The notes beneath the pieces are model-generated. The model searched no databases. It was not told where the DNA came from and saw only the letters and a list, made by a program, of their open reading frames with translations. A stretch of DNA of 54,769 nucleotides from Roseivirga sp. (GTDB lineage: Bacteria; Bacteroidota; Bacteroidia; Cytophagales; Cyclobacteriaceae): the NCBI GenBank assembly GCA_029262895.1, contig JAJCYM010000030.1, positions 1 through 54,769 on the forward strand, written 5' to 3'. Positions 25,408 to 34,740 of the stretch are shown one piece after another; positions within the stretch are counted from its first letter, which is position 1, and the number at the start of each line of letters is the position of its first letter. Made by a program: the position numbers and the translations under genes.

Positions 25408-27504
25408 ATGAAATTAAGGTCAATTCTTTCGGTCGTTCTGACCATTACTTTAGTTATAAGTGTCCAGTCATTAAGCGCTCAAGACAAGCTTAAAAAGATG
25501 CCGGGCTATGATCAATATAGATCCATTGCACCTCAAATAAGAGGTTCTTTGGTTTCTGGACAGCTATCCGCCAGTTGGAGCGATGATGGTAATTCTTTTG
25601 AATACAACAGGAACGGCAAACGATTCAGATATAATGTCAAAAAGGGCAATACCGTAGAGTTGGGAGATGCCCCTAGGCCACAACGAAGAACAAGAGGAAA
25701 CAGGCCCGTTAGAGGGAGACAATACGCATCGGCCGATTCGCCTGATGGCAAATTGAAAGCATTTACGAAAGATAGAAACATGTACCTCAGCAATCCTGAT
25801 GGTAGCAATGTGGTGGCAATCACCACCGATGGCAATAATGACAATCAGGTGAAATATGGTATTGCCACCTGGGTCTATGGCGAAGAGTTGGGTCAGATCA
25901 CAGCAATGTGGTGGTCGCCAGATAGCAAGAAAATTGCCTTTTACAGGTTTGAAGAAAAGCACGTAGATAAGTACTATGTCTTGCTTGATCAGGTGGACAT
26001 ATATGACTCTTTGGAAGTGATGTCTTACCCAAAAGTGGGGGCTCCTAATCTTCCGGTTGACTTGATGGTCTATGATTTAGATACCAAGAAGATCACGAAA
26101 TTCGATACACGTGATGGCAAGCCATTTAACGATGGAGCGATAGGCACCTACCTATATGGCATGAGGTGGACTCCTGATGGCAAAGAATTCCTATTCCATA
26201 GTACCAATCGTAAGCAGGACATCATGGAGTACAAAGCTGGTGATCCTAATACTGGCAAAACCAGGGTAGTGGTAAGAGAAGAATGGTTGCCAAGCTTTAC
26301 CAGAAATACGCCAGAGATCAGAATTTTAGAGGACGGTCAACGCTTTATCTGGGCCTCAGAAAGGACAGGTTTTAACAACTATTATCTCTACAACTTTGAT
26401 GGGAAACTGATTACAGCGCTTACTCAGCATGGCTTTGAGGTGAGCAATGTTGTGAAAGTGGATGAAAAAGAAGGGGTACTGTACTACATGGCGAGGAGTG
26501 GTGAAAACCATATGAAAATGCAGCTACATCGCGTGAAACTTGACGGTACAAAAGACACACGACTAACCGACCCAAAATATCATCATAGCGTGCGTGTTGC
26601 TCCAGGAGGTAAACATTTTGTGGATGTTGCACAGACGCATGACATCCCACCTTTCACCAATCTTGTGAATTCAAAGGGTAAGATAGTTGCTGAATTGGCT
26701 CAGAGCGACCTGTCTAAGTTTGAAAAACTCGGTCTTAAAAAAGTGGAGGTGTTCACATTTACTGCTGCCGATGGCAAAACGGAACTTCATGGAATGATGA
26801 GTTTCCCATCTAACTTTGACCCGAACAAGCAATATCCGCTTATTCTTGCCAATTATGGAGGGCCAGCCACCAACGAATTCCGTGAGACATTCACATTCCC
26901 CAATCCCCTGACAGAGTATGGCTTTCTGGTTGTAGATATTGACGGAAGAAATGTAAGAGGCAGGGGTAAAAGACTCTTAGATGAGATTTATGGCAAGATG
27001 AGCGTAGTAGAAATGGATGACTTTGCCGAGGGAATTAAGTCGCTTTATAATCGCCCATACTTTGACAAGGAAAGTGTTGGGGTTTACGGCACCTCTTATG
27101 GTGGCACTACTTCCGCTGCCAGTATTTTCAGACATCCGGATGTTTATCATGCTGCTGTCGTTAACTCTGCTGTTACTGACTGGAGAAATTATGATAACAT
27201 CTACACGGAGCGTTTCATGAACACAATTGAGAACAACCCTGAAGGCTATGAAGGTGCAAACCTTATGAAATACGCCAAGGACTTTAAAGGTGAGATGATG
27301 ATCTACTTCGGTACTGCAGACAACAATGTGCATCCTTCCAATTCTCTTCAATTAATTCAGGCCTTGCAACAGGCTGGCAAGAGTATTGAAGTACAAGTAG
27401 GACCGGATAGGGGGCATACTGCCTTAAATACTGACAGAATGATGGAGTTCTTTATTGATCGATTGGTGCTAAAGAAAGGTATTCCAATTAATATTGACCG
27501 GTAG
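25408..27504 (+). CDS. S9-family (DPP4-type) serine peptidase, secreted
   Basis: A 698-residue exported peptidase with a signal peptide (MKLRSILSVVLTITLVISVQSLSAQ). The N-terminal part (to about residue 440) is the eight-bladed DPP4 propeller with repeated WSPDSKK/WTPDGKE blades and the double-glutamate stretch YGEELGQITAMWW that anchors the substrate N-terminus. The C-terminal alpha/beta-hydrolase has the triad Ser563 (YGTSYGG), Asp638 (GTADNNV) and His670 (DRGHT). It should remove dipeptides, probably Xaa-Pro or Xaa-Ala, in the periplasm. The length fits the family and the gene is monocistronic. Confidence 0.93.
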   Translation: MKLRSILSVVLTITLVISVQSLSAQDKLKKMPGYDQYRSIAPQIRGSLVSGQLSASWSDDGNSFEYNRNGKRFRYNVKKGNTVELGDAPRPQRRTRGNRPVRGRQYASADSPDGKLKAFTKDRNMYLSNPDGSNVVAITTDGNNDNQVKYGIATWVYGEELGQITAMWWSPDSKKIAFYRFEEKHVDKYYVLLDQVDIYDSLEVMSYPKVGAPNLPVDLMVYDLDTKKITKFDTRDGKPFNDGAIGTYLYGMRWTPDGKEFLFHSTNRKQDIMEYKAGDPNTGKTRVVVREEWLPSFTRNTPEIRILEDGQRFIWASERTGFNNYYLYNFDGKLITALTQHGFEVSNVVKVDEKEGVLYYMARSGENHMKMQLHRVKLDGTKDTRLTDPKYHHSVRVAPGGKHFVDVAQTHDIPPFTNLVNSKGKIVAELAQSDLSKFEKLGLKKVEVFTFTAADGKTELHGMMSFPSNFDPNKQYPLILANYGGPATNEFRETFTFPNPLTEYGFLVVDIDGRNVRGRGKRLLDEIYGKMSVVEMDDFAEGIKSLYNRPYFDKESVGVYGTSYGGTTSAASIFRHPDVYHAAVVNSAVTDWRNYDNIYTERFMNTIENNPEGYEGANLMKYAKDFKGEMMIYFGTADNNVHPSNSLQLIQALQQAGKSIEVQVGPDRGHTALNTDRMMEFFIDRLVLKKGIPINIDR

Positions 27505-27624
27505 GGCTTTCAATCACCAGTCGTGTCCTTTCCTGTGGGTTGTTGTTGGCCACTCAATAGGCTCTTTTGATGATCTCTTTAAAGTCTAGAGAGGTCTATC
27601 AGGGTTCGTGTGGATGATTAGTGT

Positions 27625-28074
27625 TTAGGTTGATTTCATTTTTAAAATCATATCCAACTGAATGGTGGCTCCATAGGGTAGTTGGTGTACTCCTGTGGCG
27701 GTTCTGGCATGTTTGCCACTTTCACCAAAGAGTTCAATCAGCAACTCTGTTGCTCCATCCAAAATCTGGGGCTGCCGCATAAAGTTGTCTGATGACCTGA
27801 TAAACCCCTGAAGTTTAACCACACCATCAATCAGATCAAGGTCTCCAATGTCTTGCTTAATAATGGCTAGCATAATCACAAGTGTATCTCTTGCGGCAGT
27901 CTTAGCCTGTTTTTCCGTAACATCGGAGCCAACCGCTCCAGATAATTCGCTTTTACGGCCAGAAACGTAAAGGAGATCACCATCTCGCTTGGAACCGAGA
28001 TAATTGGCCACGGGTGCTTTGGCAGGCTCCAGCAGTATGCCTAATTGCTTAAGCTTTTCTTCAATTTTGCTCAT
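27625..28074 (-). CDS. RidA/YjgF-like protein (long form)
   Basis: A 149-residue cytoplasmic protein of the YjgF/YER057c/UK114 superfamily, in the longer YjgF_endoribonc-like branch. It has PVANYLGSKRDGDLLYVSGRKSE and a C-terminal GVHQLPYGATIQLDMIL strand. Classical RidA hydrolyses reactive enamine/imine intermediates using an arginine near residue 105; the longer branch often lacks this and its chemistry is not established. It stands alone between the S9 peptidase (convergent) and the WG-repeat gene. Confidence 0.85.
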   Translation of the reverse strand: MSKIEEKLKQLGILLEPAKAPVANYLGSKRDGDLLYVSGRKSELSGAVGSDVTEKQAKTAARDTLVIMLAIIKQDIGDLDLIDGVVKLQGFIRSSDNFMRQPQILDGATELLIELFGESGKHARTATGVHQLPYGATIQLDMILKMKST

Positions 28075-28161
28075 GGTTGAAATCTCTTACTGAATTATCA
28101 AAATGAAGATAACCATATTGAGCTTAGCGACAATATGCAGAGCTCTGAGATTATGAGACTG

Positions 28162-30261
28162 CTAATTACAGTTCTGAGCGGTCAGACTTTTGGACTTTTC
28201 GTCATAAGGGGCTAGTTGCTTCCATAGGCCGCAAGCCTTATCCTTGGTACCATTGGCAAACCAGGAATCTGCGAGATACTTGTGTATGGTGGTGAGTTCG
28301 CCACTTCCCTCAATTTGAATGGCCTTTTCATAATCTCTAATTGCGCTGCCGTGTTCGTTCTTTAGCGCGTAAGCCTGACCTCTAAAGAAGTAGGCATCTT
28401 TTCCACCAGGATTAAAACCAATGGATTTATTGAAACTGGTTATGGCATCATCCTTCAAATCAATGGTGAGTTGCAGTACACCTAATTTGTCATATACCGC
28501 CCAGGCACTCTGGTAGAACCTAAGCACTTCTTTGTATTCTTTGATGGCATCATGGCCCAGGTTCATCGCAGCAAGCATCTCTGCGTACTCCAATCTCATA
28601 TTAGAGTACTCTTCGGTCAATCTTTTTGTAAAGCCCTCAAAAGTCTGGTCATAAACAGCTTTGGCCTCTTGCATCTTTCCTTGTTTCCAAAGAACGTAGG
28701 CCTTTTCACCTCGATAGACCTTAAGTTCATTAGTTAATTTACTTTCAGGCAAAGACAGGAGTCTATCCAGGTTTTTAAGGGCTTTATCATATTGGTCGCT
28801 TCTGCTGTAGCTTTTCCCAAGCAGGGCGATGTCTTTATTTCCGTAGCCGACAGAATTAACCACTTTTTCGTAAAAAATGGCTGCATTGGTGAAGTCGGAG
28901 AATTCAAAATAGAAATCAGCGTAGAGCCTGAGAAGGTAAGTGCTCTTGTCCTCATCAATGGGTAGGCCATTGCTGACATCAATCAAATGTTCGAATCCGT
29001 TGTTGAGTGCATTGGCTTTATAATACCTGGAAGAAACACGTTCGATCCTTCCAAAAACAAGTGGTAGAATTATATTGTTGTCTTGGTCAATTACTCCTTT
29101 GTAGCTAACAGTTCTGTTTGATACTTTACTCGAACGACTTACTATGGCATGACCTGCTTCATCAAAGCCCTGGACCGAGCTATAGTTTAAAGGTATTTTC
29201 AGCTTAATGTTTTCATCCGTGAATCCACAACTGACCTGTGTCCCTTGTCTAATACAGATAGGGATGAAACCGTTTTTTAAGGAGCCAACAGACGAAAGTT
29301 CATACTGAGTTTTAAGAGAACCATTAAAATCGCTAACCGCATAAAGCGTTTGTTTTGTGTTTGGGTTATTTTTACCCACCCCAATCAGTCGCCCACTGAT
29401 TGGTAAAATTTCGTCATATCCTTCTTTGAGTATTTTCTGACCTGATAGATTCATCAGATTCCATTTTTCGTATCTGTTGCTCCGAAACTTGAGGTAGCCA
29501 TATTCCAGAAAATTAAAGTCTCCATGGACATGATCAATTGTGGGCTCCATGATCATTCCCGTGGTTGCCGACCAAAGGCCGTAATCGCTGTGTTTGAGTG
29601 TACTCCCGAAGCTCCCCTGAGATGTGGGTGTTTTGGAATCAGGCACTTCTACCAGAAATACATCATCTTTCAAATGCGTGATCTTTTCATATTCAATGGG
29701 TAAGATCACTTTGTTTTTCCCATTAATGATTCCCCATTTTTTGCCTTTTTCGGTTGCAATAAATTGGTCTTTGCCTATAAGGATGTTAGCACCATAACTG
29801 TCGTATTGTGGCTTGATGACTTGCTTGCCCTTTTTGTCCACAAAACCATATTTAGCCTCACTTCCAAGAAATGCTGCGAGACCATTTTTGTATGGTCGAA
29901 TGTTCTTGAACTTATTATCGAACAGAATTTCACCCTTCTCATCAATCACCTCATAGGACATTCCAAGTCCTTTGATTGCACCTATGGCAATGCCTTCATT
30001 GAAACTGAGCATGGAATTGTACCTCGGTTCAATGATGGTGTTTCCCTGCCAGTCAATCACACCCCAAACCCATGCCGGTCCGTGTTGTACGTCAATTCGA
30101 CCATTGTCCCTGACAAAAGCACTATGATAGCTTTGATCGTTTATTGGCTCGAGCGTTTCGGCATTAAGTACTTTCCCATTGAGCAAAATTGGCTTTTCCT
30201 GGGATCGTACGCTAATTGAAATAATCAGACAGAACAAAGAAGAAATAATTATCCTTTTCAT
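28162..30261 (-). CDS. WG-repeat and TPR protein, exported
   Basis: A 699-residue protein with a signal peptide (MKRIIISSLFCLIISISVRSQ). Residues about 60-430 hold WG/KWG-type repeats (WGVIDWQGNTIIEPRY, YGFVDKKGKQVIKPQY, WGIINGKNKVILPIEY, YGLWSATTGMIMEP, YKGVIDQDNNIILP). Residues about 455-690 hold TPR-like helical repeats (ALLGKSYSRSDQYDKALKNL, AYFFRGQAYALKNEHGSAIRDYEKAI). Both are protein-interaction scaffolds and there is no enzyme domain. The combination suggests a periplasmic binding or assembly platform; the partners are unknown. A short near-palindrome overlaps its start (30259-30280). Confidence 0.85.
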   Translation of the reverse strand: MKRIIISSLFCLIISISVRSQEKPILLNGKVLNAETLEPINDQSYHSAFVRDNGRIDVQHGPAWVWGVIDWQGNTIIEPRYNSMLSFNEGIAIGAIKGLGMSYEVIDEKGEILFDNKFKNIRPYKNGLAAFLGSEAKYGFVDKKGKQVIKPQYDSYGANILIGKDQFIATEKGKKWGIINGKNKVILPIEYEKITHLKDDVFLVEVPDSKTPTSQGSFGSTLKHSDYGLWSATTGMIMEPTIDHVHGDFNFLEYGYLKFRSNRYEKWNLMNLSGQKILKEGYDEILPISGRLIGVGKNNPNTKQTLYAVSDFNGSLKTQYELSSVGSLKNGFIPICIRQGTQVSCGFTDENIKLKIPLNYSSVQGFDEAGHAIVSRSSKVSNRTVSYKGVIDQDNNIILPLVFGRIERVSSRYYKANALNNGFEHLIDVSNGLPIDEDKSTYLLRLYADFYFEFSDFTNAAIFYEKVVNSVGYGNKDIALLGKSYSRSDQYDKALKNLDRLLSLPESKLTNELKVYRGEKAYVLWKQGKMQEAKAVYDQTFEGFTKRLTEEYSNMRLEYAEMLAAMNLGHDAIKEYKEVLRFYQSAWAVYDKLGVLQLTIDLKDDAITSFNKSIGFNPGGKDAYFFRGQAYALKNEHGSAIRDYEKAIQIEGSGELTTIHKYLADSWFANGTKDKACGLWKQLAPYDEKSKSLTAQNCN

Positions 30262-30363
30262 ATGAAGAGCTCTTATATGGCTTTAACAAACAGGGAAAAA
30301 GGGAGTCTTGTAAACGCTTAAAATCTATGGGATAAAGCTGACTGTCGCCATAAGGCATATGAC

Positions 30364-30384
30364 GTATCTTCTCGCAGAATGTCG
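30364..30384 (-). repeat. Possible degenerate REP-like copy
   Basis: gtatcttctcgcagaatgtcg resembles the reverse form of the REP-like family (agattcttc ... tcagaatgacg) with changes and a very short centre. The rest of the 174-base gap 30262-30435 shows nothing clear. Confidence 0.3.
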
Positions 30385-30435
30385 CTTAGGTGTTGAAAAC
30401 CAGGGCCTGTGTAAAACGCAAGATGAGATGGGACT

Positions 30436-31695
30436 TTAGGATTCTTTCGACTCAGTATTGCCCAGGATTTTGCGCACCAAAGGTCCTATGGTCAAGCCCT
30501 GTGCAATGATGGAGAAAACCACGATAATGTAGGTGACGGTGATGAAAAGCTCGCGCTCCATTTCTGGTTTCAGTGAAAGCGCCAAAGCAATGGAAATGCC
30601 TCCTCGAATACCGCCCCAGGTCATGATTATATCGGTTCTAGGAAGGAACTCGAGCCTGCGTTTGAAGAGTTCAATCGGGCCTTTAAGTGCAAGCCATCTT
30701 GCAAGTAATACAACAGGAATAGCGATCAGTCCAAAAGTGAGATACTCACCACTTATTGGTATGATCATCAACAATTCGAAACCTATAAGAACAAATAAGA
30801 TGGCGTTGAGTAGCACATCGATTAACTCCCAGAACTTGTCAACATAATTCTGAGTGGTTTCAGACCAGGCAATTTGAGGCGATTTATTGCCAATGTAAAT
30901 TCCTGCAACCACCACTGCCAACGGGCCGGAAAACTCGATGTAATGGGCAATGCTGTAAATCCCCATGACTAGCGCAAGGGTAATCATTACTTCAGTTTCA
31001 TAATGGTCAATGGCCTTCATTACCTTAAAGCCGATCCAGCCCATCACGAGGCCAAGGGCAATGCCCCCAAACACTTCTTCAAAGAACAAAAAGCTCACTT
31101 CCTCAGCGTCAACTGAGGCTAATCCCTGCTCGGCAATTTTGAGGATTACCAGGAATACCACCACACCAACCCCATCATTGAAGAGAGATTCACCAACAAT
31201 TTTTACTTCCAGTTTTTTTGGTGCTTTGGCATTCTTTAAAATGCCCAAAACTGCAATCGGGTCGGTAGGGGAGATTAACGCTCCGAACAAAAGACAGTAG
31301 ATAAAATCGATATGATGATTAAGTGCACCCGCGACCCAATACATCACCCCTCCAATGATGAAGGTGGACATGATGACGCCCAAGGTGGCAAACATCATTA
31401 TTGGAGCTCGTTGCTTCCTGAGTTCGTCCAATTTGGTATGCAGTGCTCCGGCAAAGAGAAGGAAACTCAGCATGACCTCAAGCAACACAGTTTCAAAATC
31501 AATGGAGCCAATAATCAACTTAGCTTCATCAAGAATCCAATGTTCAAAATGGCCGAGGACAATAATGACCAAGGTGAAGCAAATGGCAATGATCATCAAA
31601 CCAATGGTGAAAGGCAGCTTTAGGAATTTGGTGTTGATAAAAGCAAAAATTGCCGAGAGTACTGTTAGAATGGTGATAATAGTAAAGATGTCCAT
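30436..31695 (-). CDS. Na+/H+ antiporter, CPA1/NhaP type
   Basis: A 419-residue inner-membrane transporter with 12-13 hydrophobic segments. The ion-binding motifs of the family are present: ISPTDPIAVLG near residue 140, ESLFNDGVGVVVF near 168 with the ND pair, and TWGGIRGGISIALALSL near 360. It exchanges Na+ (or K+) for protons and regulates pH and salt tolerance, fitting a marine organism. It follows the histidine kinase by 57 bases on the same strand and may be co-transcribed with it, although a functional link is not obvious. Confidence 0.92.
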   Translation of the reverse strand: MDIFTIITILTVLSAIFAFINTKFLKLPFTIGLMIIAICFTLVIIVLGHFEHWILDEAKLIIGSIDFETVLLEVMLSFLLFAGALHTKLDELRKQRAPIMMFATLGVIMSTFIIGGVMYWVAGALNHHIDFIYCLLFGALISPTDPIAVLGILKNAKAPKKLEVKIVGESLFNDGVGVVVFLVILKIAEQGLASVDAEEVSFLFFEEVFGGIALGLVMGWIGFKVMKAIDHYETEVMITLALVMGIYSIAHYIEFSGPLAVVVAGIYIGNKSPQIAWSETTQNYVDKFWELIDVLLNAILFVLIGFELLMIIPISGEYLTFGLIAIPVVLLARWLALKGPIELFKRRLEFLPRTDIIMTWGGIRGGISIALALSLKPEMERELFITVTYIIVVFSIIAQGLTIGPLVRKILGNTESKES

Positions 31696-31752
31696 CGACT
31701 GTGATAAGGGCTGGGTTAACTGGTTCTGAAATTATGGATTGTTCACTGATAA

Positions 31753-33108
31753 TTAAAGCTTGAAGACTAAAAAGAAACTGGTGCCTACACCTTCCTCTGA
31801 TTTTACGGTAAGATCACCCTTGTGCTTCTTCATGATTTGCTTGGAAAGGCTAAGCCCAATACCGGAGCCTTGTTCCTTGGTAGAAAAGAAAGGAATGAAA
31901 ATCTGATCGAGTTTGTCCGGTGCTATTCCACAGCCATTGTCTTTGATTTCTATGATTTTGCCAGTCTCATTATAATAGGAGAGCAGCTGAACTTCCGGAT
32001 TGGCTTCGGTTTCTACTGCATGTCGGGCGTTTGTCAGCAGATTGATCAGCACCTGGGCAATCAATTTTTCGTCAACAGCCAGGTCGAACTTGTTTTTGGT
32101 ACTGATCTGCAGCTTGATACCCTGATTGTCGAATTCAGACTTCATAAGTTGGCCAATGCTTGTAGTCAACTCTTCAGCTTTAATTTTCTCAAGTTCTAAT
32201 TGCTTGATTTTGGTGAGTCTTCTATAGTCATCTACAAAATGCAAAAGCCCTGCACTCCTTTTTTGGATGGTGTTAAGTGAGAACCTTACATCTTCAATAT
32301 CCTCTTCAGTGAGCTCTGAGAGTGCTTTCTTCTTTTTATCATCTGTTTCCAGGAGCATAAGCATAGTCTCAGTCAATGAGGTAATAGGTGTTACAGAATT
32401 CATGATTTCATGGGTCAGAATCCTAATCAACTTATGCCAGGCTTCAATTTCTTTTTGCTCTATTTCACTCCTGATATCCTGGAAGGTGACGATACTATAT
32501 CGGTAATTAAGAATTTTAATTTTAGTGAGATGAGCTGAAACTTGCAGTGCGTTCCCTTTGACGTTTAGTTCAAGCAGCTTTCGCTCATTATCTTCCATGT
32601 GTTCAATCTCAGCAGAAAAATGAGGTAGCAATTGCTGAAACTGTTTCCAGTAATTCGGAGTAGCAATTTTGAGCGTGTCCTGAGCTGACTGGTTGATTAA
32701 TTCTATTTCATAATCTTCCTTGATCGCAATTATGCCAACGTTGATATGATCCACGATAACTTTTAGGAACCTGAATTGCGCTTCTTTTTCAACAGACACT
32801 TTTTTGAATGCGTCTATGATCTCGACAAAGGCATTTTGTAATTCTTCGAATGATTTTCCTTTTTTCTTGCCCTTAAAAGAGATCGAGAAATCCGAATAAC
32901 GGATGGCCAGCAGCAGTTTGGCTAACTCTCGATTGGTATAGGTGACGAAGCGAATCAACTCTGACACCTGAATAATGATGATAGAGAGGAGAATGATCTG
33001 ATTAAAGAATAGCTCCGTCTTCGCGAAAATAAAGGCAAGCGCAGTCAATGTAAGCATCAATAAGATGATGCGGATGATGACCAGAAAAGCAAAGCGTTTT
33101 GATACCAT
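31753..33108 (-). CDS. NtrY-like sensor histidine kinase
   Basis: A 451-residue membrane kinase. Two N-terminal helices (about residues 8-28 and 35-55) with almost no periplasmic loop suggest sensing within the membrane or cytoplasm. A HAMP-like/coiled segment and a PAS-like domain (about 110-210, VIVDHINVGIIAIKEDYEIELIN) follow. The kinase core has His233 in LTHEIMNSVTPITSL, the N box LINLLTNARHAV, and G boxes DNGCGIAP and GSGIGLSLSKQIM. It is the evident partner of the sigma-54 response regulator upstream (102-base gap). Confidence 0.92.
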   Translation of the reverse strand: MVSKRFAFLVIIRIILLMLTLTALAFIFAKTELFFNQIILLSIIIIQVSELIRFVTYTNRELAKLLLAIRYSDFSISFKGKKKGKSFEELQNAFVEIIDAFKKVSVEKEAQFRFLKVIVDHINVGIIAIKEDYEIELINQSAQDTLKIATPNYWKQFQQLLPHFSAEIEHMEDNERKLLELNVKGNALQVSAHLTKIKILNYRYSIVTFQDIRSEIEQKEIEAWHKLIRILTHEIMNSVTPITSLTETMLMLLETDDKKKKALSELTEEDIEDVRFSLNTIQKRSAGLLHFVDDYRRLTKIKQLELEKIKAEELTTSIGQLMKSEFDNQGIKLQISTKNKFDLAVDEKLIAQVLINLLTNARHAVETEANPEVQLLSYYNETGKIIEIKDNGCGIAPDKLDQIFIPFFSTKEQGSGIGLSLSKQIMKKHKGDLTVKSEEGVGTSFFLVFKL

Positions 33109-33110
33109 TA

Positions 33111-33214
33111 GTAAGCTTTAAGGTTTAAGCTGCAAGTTTCAAGTGTGCCTAGGCAACATGAATTCAGCGCCTCAGTAAAGCTTGTGACTTGAACCTTATG
33201 GCCTGTAGCTTTAC
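33111..33214. repeat. Inverted-repeat segment between response regulator and kinase genes
   Basis: gtaaagct (33175-33182) and agctttac (33207-33214) are exact inverted copies, the latter covering the regulator's stop codon. To the left, 33111-33143 holds related aagct/caag words. It could form a stem that lowers read-through into the kinase gene; it has no T-run. Confidence 0.4.
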
Positions 33215-34584
33215 AATCCATATTTCTGCAATCTTCTATACAATGCCAGCCGATCAATACCCAATTCCTTGGCTGCTCTCGTGACATTGCCACTGTTTTT
33301 GTCTAATGCTTTGAGAATAAGTCTTTTTTCCATTTCCGATAAATTTAGAATATCGTCTTCATTGGAAGAAACCGATCGTGAGGGATGAAGTAAAAAATCC
33401 TCAGGAGTCAATTTATTACTCTCACAGAGAATAATAGCCCTTTCAATGGCATGTTGCAATTCGCGAATATTCCCTGGCCAGTCGTACCGCTTGAGCTTAG
33501 ACAAAGTATTTTGGTCAATTCGCATATTGACTTTCTTATACCTTTTACCATACAGATTCATAAAATGCTTGACGAGTAAATCGATGTCATCTTTGCGTTC
33601 AGCAAGTGAAGGCATCCTGACTTCCACGGTATTAATTCGATAGAGCAAGTCTTGTCGAAAAGTACCTTCCTTTACCATTTCATAGAGTGGCATATTGGTG
33701 GCACAAACCAGGCGAATGTCAATAGGTATTTCTTTTCCTGAGCCAACGCGACTTACCTTACGTTGTTGTAGCACAGTCAACAATTTCGCTTGGAGCGGCA
33801 ATGATAGGTTGCCTATTTCATCAAGAAATAATGTGCCTCCAGAGGCAAGCTCAAACCGTCCGGGCTTGTCTTCTTTTGCATCTGTAAAAGCACCTCGCAC
33901 ATGGCCGAACAATTCGCTTTCAAAGAGTGTTTCGCTAATAGAGCCAAGGTCCACATTGATAAAGACCTCATTTCTGCGTTCCGATTGTTTGTGAAGCGCT
34001 CTGGCAGCGAGCTCTTTGCCAGTTCCGTTTTCTCCCAGGATCAACACATTCGCATCGGTAGGTCCAACTTTCTCAATTAACCCAAAGACCTGTTGAATAG
34101 GTAGTGACTCCCCGATAAAGTCTCCAAACTTCTGATCTAATTGATCAGAAAGCGTCTTTTGGGTGTTTTTAAGCCGATCAACCTCAAGCTTGCTTTGGCG
34201 CAATTGTAGTGCGGATTGAATGGTGCCAAAGAGCTTTTCATTCTTCCACGGTTTGGAGATAAAATCAGTGGCCCCTGCCTTTACCGCCTTCACGGCTAAG
34301 TCTAATTCACCATAGGCCGTAATCAGGATAACTATGGTATTCGGGTCTATATTAAGAATATTGTTGAGCCAATTCAGTCCGTCCTTGCCATCGTTCTCAC
34401 CCTTTTTGAAATTCATATCCAGCAAAACGACATCGAAGCTCTCACGATCAAAATGTTGTGGAATCAGCTCGGGGTTATTCTCGATTTGTACGAGTGTGAA
34501 CTGCTGCTTCAGATACATCCTTGCAGTGTTCAACACATCGATGTCGTCATCTACTACAAGTATTTTAGCTTCTGTTTTGGCCAT
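33211..34584 (-). CDS. NtrC-like sigma-54-dependent response regulator
   Basis: A 457-residue transcription activator. The receiver domain (1-125) has phosphoacceptor Asp56 in LLDMNF. The AAA+ domain (about 150-385) has Walker A GENGTGKE (184-191), the sigma-54 contact loop GAFTDA (231-236) and Walker B LFLDEIGN (252-259). The C-terminal Fis-type helix-turn-helix (about 415-457) reads GNVTRAAKELGIDRLALYRRLQKYGL. The phosphorylated protein should bind an enhancer and open sigma-54 promoters. The gene is divergent from the permease array, whose first gene has a -24/-12 promoter match in the shared 156-base region, so the array is its most likely target. Confidence 0.94.
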   Translation of the reverse strand: MAKTEAKILVVDDDIDVLNTARMYLKQQFTLVQIENNPELIPQHFDRESFDVVLLDMNFKKGENDGKDGLNWLNNILNIDPNTIVILITAYGELDLAVKAVKAGATDFISKPWKNEKLFGTIQSALQLRQSKLEVDRLKNTQKTLSDQLDQKFGDFIGESLPIQQVFGLIEKVGPTDANVLILGENGTGKELAARALHKQSERRNEVFINVDLGSISETLFESELFGHVRGAFTDAKEDKPGRFELASGGTLFLDEIGNLSLPLQAKLLTVLQQRKVSRVGSGKEIPIDIRLVCATNMPLYEMVKEGTFRQDLLYRINTVEVRMPSLAERKDDIDLLVKHFMNLYGKRYKKVNMRIDQNTLSKLKRYDWPGNIRELQHAIERAIILCESNKLTPEDFLLHPSRSVSSNEDDILNLSEMEKRLILKALDKNSGNVTRAAKELGIDRLALYRRLQKYGL

Positions 34585-34599
34585 GTTAAAGTTGTATCA

Positions 34600-34631
34600 A
34601 AAACAAACAGTTAAATGTATTGAAAACAAAC
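34600..34631. promoter_or_regulatory. Possible upstream activator site (direct repeat aaaacaaac)
   Basis: aaaacaaac occurs at 34600-34608 and 34623-34631, 65-95 bases before the -24 element, in the distance range of sigma-54 enhancers. The words are low in complexity, so this is weak. Confidence 0.25.
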
Positions 34632-34695
34632 GATAATATTATGAATTGATTTTGAAATACTTTATAACCTACTGACATACAATAAATTAAGAGTT

Positions 34696-34711
34696 TGGCA
34701 TCAGTCTTGGT
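34696..34711 (+). promoter_or_regulatory. Sigma-54 (-24/-12) promoter match of the permease array
   Basis: TGGCATCAGTCTTGGT against the consensus TGGCACGNNNNTTGCW: TGGCA and TTG match at exact spacing, with TTGG in place of TTGC. Transcription would begin near 34722, about 20 bases before the ATG at 34741. The divergent sigma-54 activator gene starts 112 bases to the left. Confidence 0.6.
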
Positions 34712-34740
34712 AATAACCACGTGAATAATTGACTTTAGCC

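Noticed and set aside
29764-30219. 151-codon plus-strand open frame opposite the WG-repeat gene
   Set aside because: Antisense to a clear signal-peptide/WG-repeat coding region; no family features of its own.
33877-33894. GAFTDA instead of GAFTGA as a sign of a defective sigma-54 activator
   Set aside because: The Phe-Thr pair needed for sigma-54 contact is intact and the D variant is common among NtrC-type activators, so function is expected.
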